This document shows positions 22,475 to 22,785 of a stretch of 22,785 bases of DNA, in pieces. Location of the stretch: positions 1 to 22,785 of the forward strand of contig JAZNXI010000013.1 in NCBI GenBank assembly GCA_045593825.1. The letters are read 5' to 3'. Under the pieces are notes generated by a model. It had not been told where the DNA came from. It saw nothing but the letters and a program-made list of their open reading frames with translations, and made no database searches. Source of the stretch: SIG299 sp045593825 (lineage in GTDB: Bacteria > Bacillota > Clostridia > Lachnospirales > Lachnospiraceae). The position numbers and the translations under genes were made by a program. Positions within the stretch are counted from its first letter, which is position 1; the number at the start of each line of letters is the position of its first letter.

Positions 22475-22540
22475 AAAAAAGGCACAAGGGCACTCTTAGA
22501 CAAAACATGTTTTGTCCAGAGGTGCCCCTTGCACCTTTTT
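22475..22540. terminator. long central hairpin, likely bidirectional terminator
   Basis: About 30 paired bases per side, with a few bulges and G-U pairs, meet at the uninterrupted palindrome ACAAAACATGTTTTGT (22500-22515). Both outer ends carry A/T runs, so a T-tract follows the stem on either strand (AAAAAA at 22475-22480, TTTTT at 22536-22540). Confidence 0.7.
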
Positions 22541-22559
22541 AAAAGCACTTCGTGCTTTT
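22541..22559. repeat. small hairpin in the right arm of the inverted repeat
   Basis: AAAAGCAC-TTC-GTGCTTTT is a perfect 8-bp stem directly beside the central hairpin. It matches in position, not in sequence, the small hairpin at 22457-22471. Confidence 0.6.
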
Positions 22560-22785
22560 TGAATCCTCCAAATCCTTTACATCTCCATTTCCACCTGCCT
22601 TCTCCGGCACTTCAAACAGATGGCTGCCCGGCCGGGAACATCCATCAGGAAAAGAATCTCCTTCCTTGGAGCCTCCCGGAAAAGCGCTGAACGTCGGAAC
22701 TCGAAAAAGGCTCAAAAAAGTACGGGGGCGGTTCTGCCAACGTTCTGAATTTGGGAAGGAATTGTGGTTTCCGGTAAATTGCATA

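Larger units (their letters stand above)
22270..22735. repeat. long imperfect inverted repeat with nested hairpins (possible fold-back element)
   Basis: The stretch from 22166 to the right edge holds no gene I can support. Its main content is a pair of inverted, diverged arms, about 22270-22508 and 22509-22735. Shared blocks, left as read on + and right as read on -, include ACTTTTTTG near the outer ends, GATTCTTT in the middle, GTGCCGGAG, GATTTGGAG, ATTCAAAA, AAAAAGG and GACAAAACA at the centre. The inner 65-70 bases of each arm are the most alike. The outer parts need several gaps to align. The two arms are clearly related copies rather than one short stem. Possible natures are a MITE-like fold-back element, two inverted copies of a common interspersed repeat, or remains of a small repeated gene. 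Confidence 0.7.

Noticed and set aside
22225..22476. Possible 83-residue protein on the + strand in the left arm of the inverted repeat
   Set aside because: The two arms show reading-frame breaks when compared with each other, the frame has no good ribosome binding site, and the composition (Phe/Leu/Arg-rich) is not convincing. It may be the remains of a repeated small gene.
22539..22784. Possible 81-residue protein on the - strand in the right arm of the inverted repeat
   Set aside because: It has no clear ribosome binding site in view, reads into the structured hairpins, and its counterpart in the other arm is frameshifted. I treat it as part of the repeat.

Overview
The window looks like chromosomal DNA of a low-to-moderate G+C Gram-positive anaerobe, most likely a Lachnospiraceae-type Clostridia. 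This is inferred from AGGAGG-type ribosome binding sites, sigma-A-like promoters, hairpin plus U-tract terminators, lipoprotein signals, and the family mix: a CapA-like lipoprotein, a 1164-residue GH2 enzyme with a DUF4982-type region, a CopA copper ATPase and a polar amino acid ABC importer. I see no rRNA, CRISPR array, integrase or transposase. Apart from two tRNA-Leu genes and a capA-like gene on the + strand, every gene I accept is on the - strand.

Left part (1-4975). The edge cuts a LolD/MacB-type ABC ATPase. Next come a cytidylate kinase-like protein with its own terminator and a membrane-anchored protein of Ig-like repeats. On the + strand, tRNA-Leu(CAG), a capA-like lipoprotein gene and tRNA-Leu(AAG) follow one another. 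Each tRNA has a clear promoter and terminator.

Middle (4976-14025). One probable operon runs leftwards from a promoter near 12076-12104: GH2 beta-galactosidase-like enzyme, SulP anion transporter, lipoprotein with a long Thr/Pro spacer, and coiled-coil protein, ending at a perfect hairpin at 4948-4969. The promoter is surrounded by three inverted repeats that look like operators. Upstream lies a separately transcribed membrane-bound GGDEF diguanylate cyclase.

Right part (14026-22165). A second probable operon holds a PurF-like protein without the catalytic N-terminal cysteine, a chemotaxis-type signalling protein without an extracellular sensor domain, and a CopA copper ATPase whose reading frame continues into a CopZ-like domain with its own internal Shine-Dalgarno and ATG. 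A third operon encodes an amino acid ABC importer (binding protein, permease, ATPase). Its binding protein appears circularly permuted: the segment that normally ends this family lies at the N terminus.

Right edge (22166-22785). I accept no gene here. Most of it is a long, diverged inverted repeat of about 225-240 bases per arm, with a long near-perfect hairpin at its centre and a small, differently sequenced hairpin at the same place in each arm. It may be a fold-back repeat element or two inverted copies of an interspersed repeat.

The observations most worth following up are the permuted binding protein, the copA-copZ fusion with an internal start, the inverted-repeat element, and the PurF paralogue with an apparently dead glutaminase domain.
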